From contig JARLFW010000055.1 in the NCBI GenBank assembly GCA_031296345.1, positions 1 through 6,914 on the forward strand: 6,914 nt of DNA, given 5' to 3'. The stretch is from Nitrosotalea sp. GTDB lineage: Archaea; Thermoproteota; Nitrososphaeria; Nitrososphaerales; Nitrosopumilaceae. The position numbers were made by a program, and so were the translations under genes. A model generated the notes under the pieces. It had not been told where the DNA came from and searched no databases. It was given only the letters and a program-made list of their open reading frames with translations. This document shows, piece by piece, positions 6,186-6,914 of the stretch (positions are counted from its first letter, which is position 1; each line of letters opens with the position of its first letter).

Positions 6186-6346
6186 TGGCCCCAGTCCTCA
6201 CCAACAGTTTGTGCTGGTTTTAGATCTAGGCCGGTAGAACCTTTGACAAGTTCAAAACTTGCGCCACAGTCTGGGCAAGTTACAATCTCTCCTTCTATGG
6301 AATCCTTTGGAGGGTTGATGTTTGCATCACATTCTAGACATTTCAT
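6182..6346 (-). CDS. lysW: LysW amino-group carrier protein, with C-terminal Gln
   Basis: LysW is a small acidic carrier whose C-terminal Glu side chain holds the amino group of alpha-aminoadipate (or glutamate) while LysZ, LysY and LysJ act on it. The 54-residue product begins MKCLECDANINPPKDSIEGE. It has the zinc ribbon (C3, C6, C24, C27 as CxxC pairs), GASFELV and the conserved tail VGEDW. The length equals that of the Thermus protein. The family ends EDWGE; here the final codon is CAG and the tail reads EDWGQ, so the usual acceptor Glu54 is Gln. The ATG lies 1 base after the preceding stop, with AGGA 7 bases upstream as ribosome binding site. The last bases overlap lysX. Recognition is certain from the zinc ribbon, tail and neighbours; the chemical effect of the Gln is open. 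Confidence 0.92.
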   Translation of the reverse strand: MKCLECDANINPPKDSIEGEIVTCPDCGASFELVKGSTGLDLKPAQTVGEDWGQ

Positions 6347-6347
6347 A

Positions 6348-6914
6348 TTATTTTCCTGTTTGTTCTTTCAGTTCTTTGACATTAATTATCTTTTGTTCGA
6401 GTCTATCGTCAAGGGGTATCTCTAGAAGGTCTCCCATTCTTAGGTTCTTCAAACCTGCTGCCACTGATTTTGCATGTTCTTCATTCTGCTCAAGGCCTAG
6501 TAATGACATGAGATATGCAGCACCATTCTTTCCTGCAAGTTCTCCGAATACAATTCTTCTTCTGTTCCCTACTACTTTGGGCTCGATTGGCTCGTATGCT
6601 GCAGGATTTCTTAAAATGGCAGCCAAGTGTGTTCCTGCCTTGTGTTTGTAAGCAGTTGGACCTACAATTGGCTTTGAATCGTATGGAACTATGGTGGTAT
6701 ACTGTTCGATTAATCTTGAGAGGTCCATGAGCATGTCTAGTCTAAAATTATTTGGGGAATTATACAGGTATGTCAATGCGACTGCAGTCTCTGCAAGTGC
6801 TGGTATTCCAGTTCTTTCTCCAATTACATCAATTGTTGTATGAATCTGATCTGCACCACCATCGCATCCTGCTAATGAATTTGCCAAAGCAAGTCCGATG
6901 TCATTGTGGCATTG
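6348..6914 (-). CDS. Homocitrate synthase-type (LeuA-family) enzyme, C-terminal part (5' end outside window)
   Basis: The frame is open to the right edge, giving the last 188 residues. Family motifs are HND (fragment residues 3-5) in CHNDIGLALANSLAG, IGERTGIPALAE (31-42), YKHKAGTHLAAILRNP (89-104) and IVFGELAGKNGAA (121-133), from the catalytic barrel and following subdomain of isopropylmalate/homocitrate/citramalate synthases. 'GER.GI..L' is closer to homocitrate synthases than to LeuA ('GERAGN'). The protein ends soon after the subdomain, without the LeuA regulatory domain or an added RAM domain. Position 1 bp before lysW favours condensation of acetyl-CoA with 2-oxoglutarate to open the aminoadipate route. 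The residue that should be the first His of the metal-binding HxH reads Gln (CAA) at the window edge. The true start is upstream; a TTG at 6887 is internal. Other possible roles are isopropylmalate or citramalate synthase. Confidence 0.78.
   Translation of the reverse strand, partial: QCHNDIGLALANSLAGCDGGADQIHTTIDVIGERTGIPALAETAVALTYLYNSPNNFRLDMLMDLSRLIEQYTTIVPYDSKPIVGPTAYKHKAGTHLAAILRNPAAYEPIEPKVVGNRRRIVFGELAGKNGAAYLMSLLGLEQNEEHAKSVAAGLKNLRMGDLLEIPLDDRLEQKIINVKELKEQTGK
6354..6357 (-). promoter_or_regulatory. Shine-Dalgarno site of lysW
   Basis: AGGA on the minus strand, 7 bases before the lysW ATG, lying inside the last codons of the upstream synthase gene. It supports the short lysW reading frame as a real gene. 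Confidence 0.5.

Noticed and set aside
6243..6730. Plus-strand frames opposite lysW and the synthase gene
   Set aside because: Shadows of recognised minus-strand genes; they conflict with the tightly packed lys operon.
6348..6887. A complete 179-residue protein starting at the TTG at 6887
   Set aside because: The frame stays open upstream and encodes the conserved HND motif there, so the TTG is an internal Leu codon of a longer enzyme cut by the window edge.
1..6914. tRNA, rRNA, CRISPR array, insertion sequence or long repeats
   Set aside because: No cloverleaf, repeat-spacer pattern, transposase motif or inverted repeat pair was seen; coding sequence fills nearly all the window.

Overview
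The window is dense with genes, has no gap over about 80 bases, and is clearly archaeal. It carries an archaeal DnaG, a CTP-dependent riboflavin kinase, an archaeal RibL-type FAD synthase, diphthine synthase, and a LysW carrier-protein cluster for lysine (and/or arginine). Promoters are short TATA boxes about 25 bases before the start codon, giving leaderless or nearly leaderless mRNAs. The AT-rich composition, the gene families and this gene set suggest an ammonia-oxidising Nitrososphaerota (Thaumarchaeota), probably of the Nitrosopumilus/Nitrosarchaeum/Nitrosotenuis group. The lineage call is inference from protein character, not a database match.

Layout. (1) 1-108, minus strand: the first 36 codons of a class I glutamine amidotransferase-like protein, leaving the window at its left edge. 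A 43-base divergent promoter region separates it from (2) a plus-strand cluster: a 124-residue stand-alone Toprim protein (152-526), archaeal DnaG (604-1749), and a winged-helix plus riboflavin kinase protein of the RbkR type (1755-2450). (3) Everything to the right is on the minus strand. Reading in the direction of transcription from the right edge: a homocitrate synthase-family enzyme (5' end cut off), lysW, lysX and lysK are packed with gaps of 1 base, a 4-base overlap and 4 bases, so they look like one operon. Then dph5 and ribL follow, each with its own TATA-like box. ribL and ribK/rbkR meet tail to tail and overlap by 4 bases.

How the genes work together. The homocitrate synthase-like enzyme would start the alpha-aminoadipate route. 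LysW is the carrier that protects the amino group, LysX attaches the substrate, and LysK releases the product. LysZ, LysY and LysJ are not in view. RibK makes FMN from riboflavin with CTP and RibL makes FAD from FMN, so the two final flavin steps lie side by side on opposite strands, and both proteins carry an N-terminal winged helix. Dph5 methylates the diphthamide precursor on elongation factor 2.

Points that merit a second look: LysW ends in Gln where the family has the acceptor Glu; the first metal-binding His of the homocitrate synthase HxH motif reads as Gln; Dph5 has a C-terminal DUF357-like extension; RibL is fused to a winged helix; two Toprim proteins lie in tandem.
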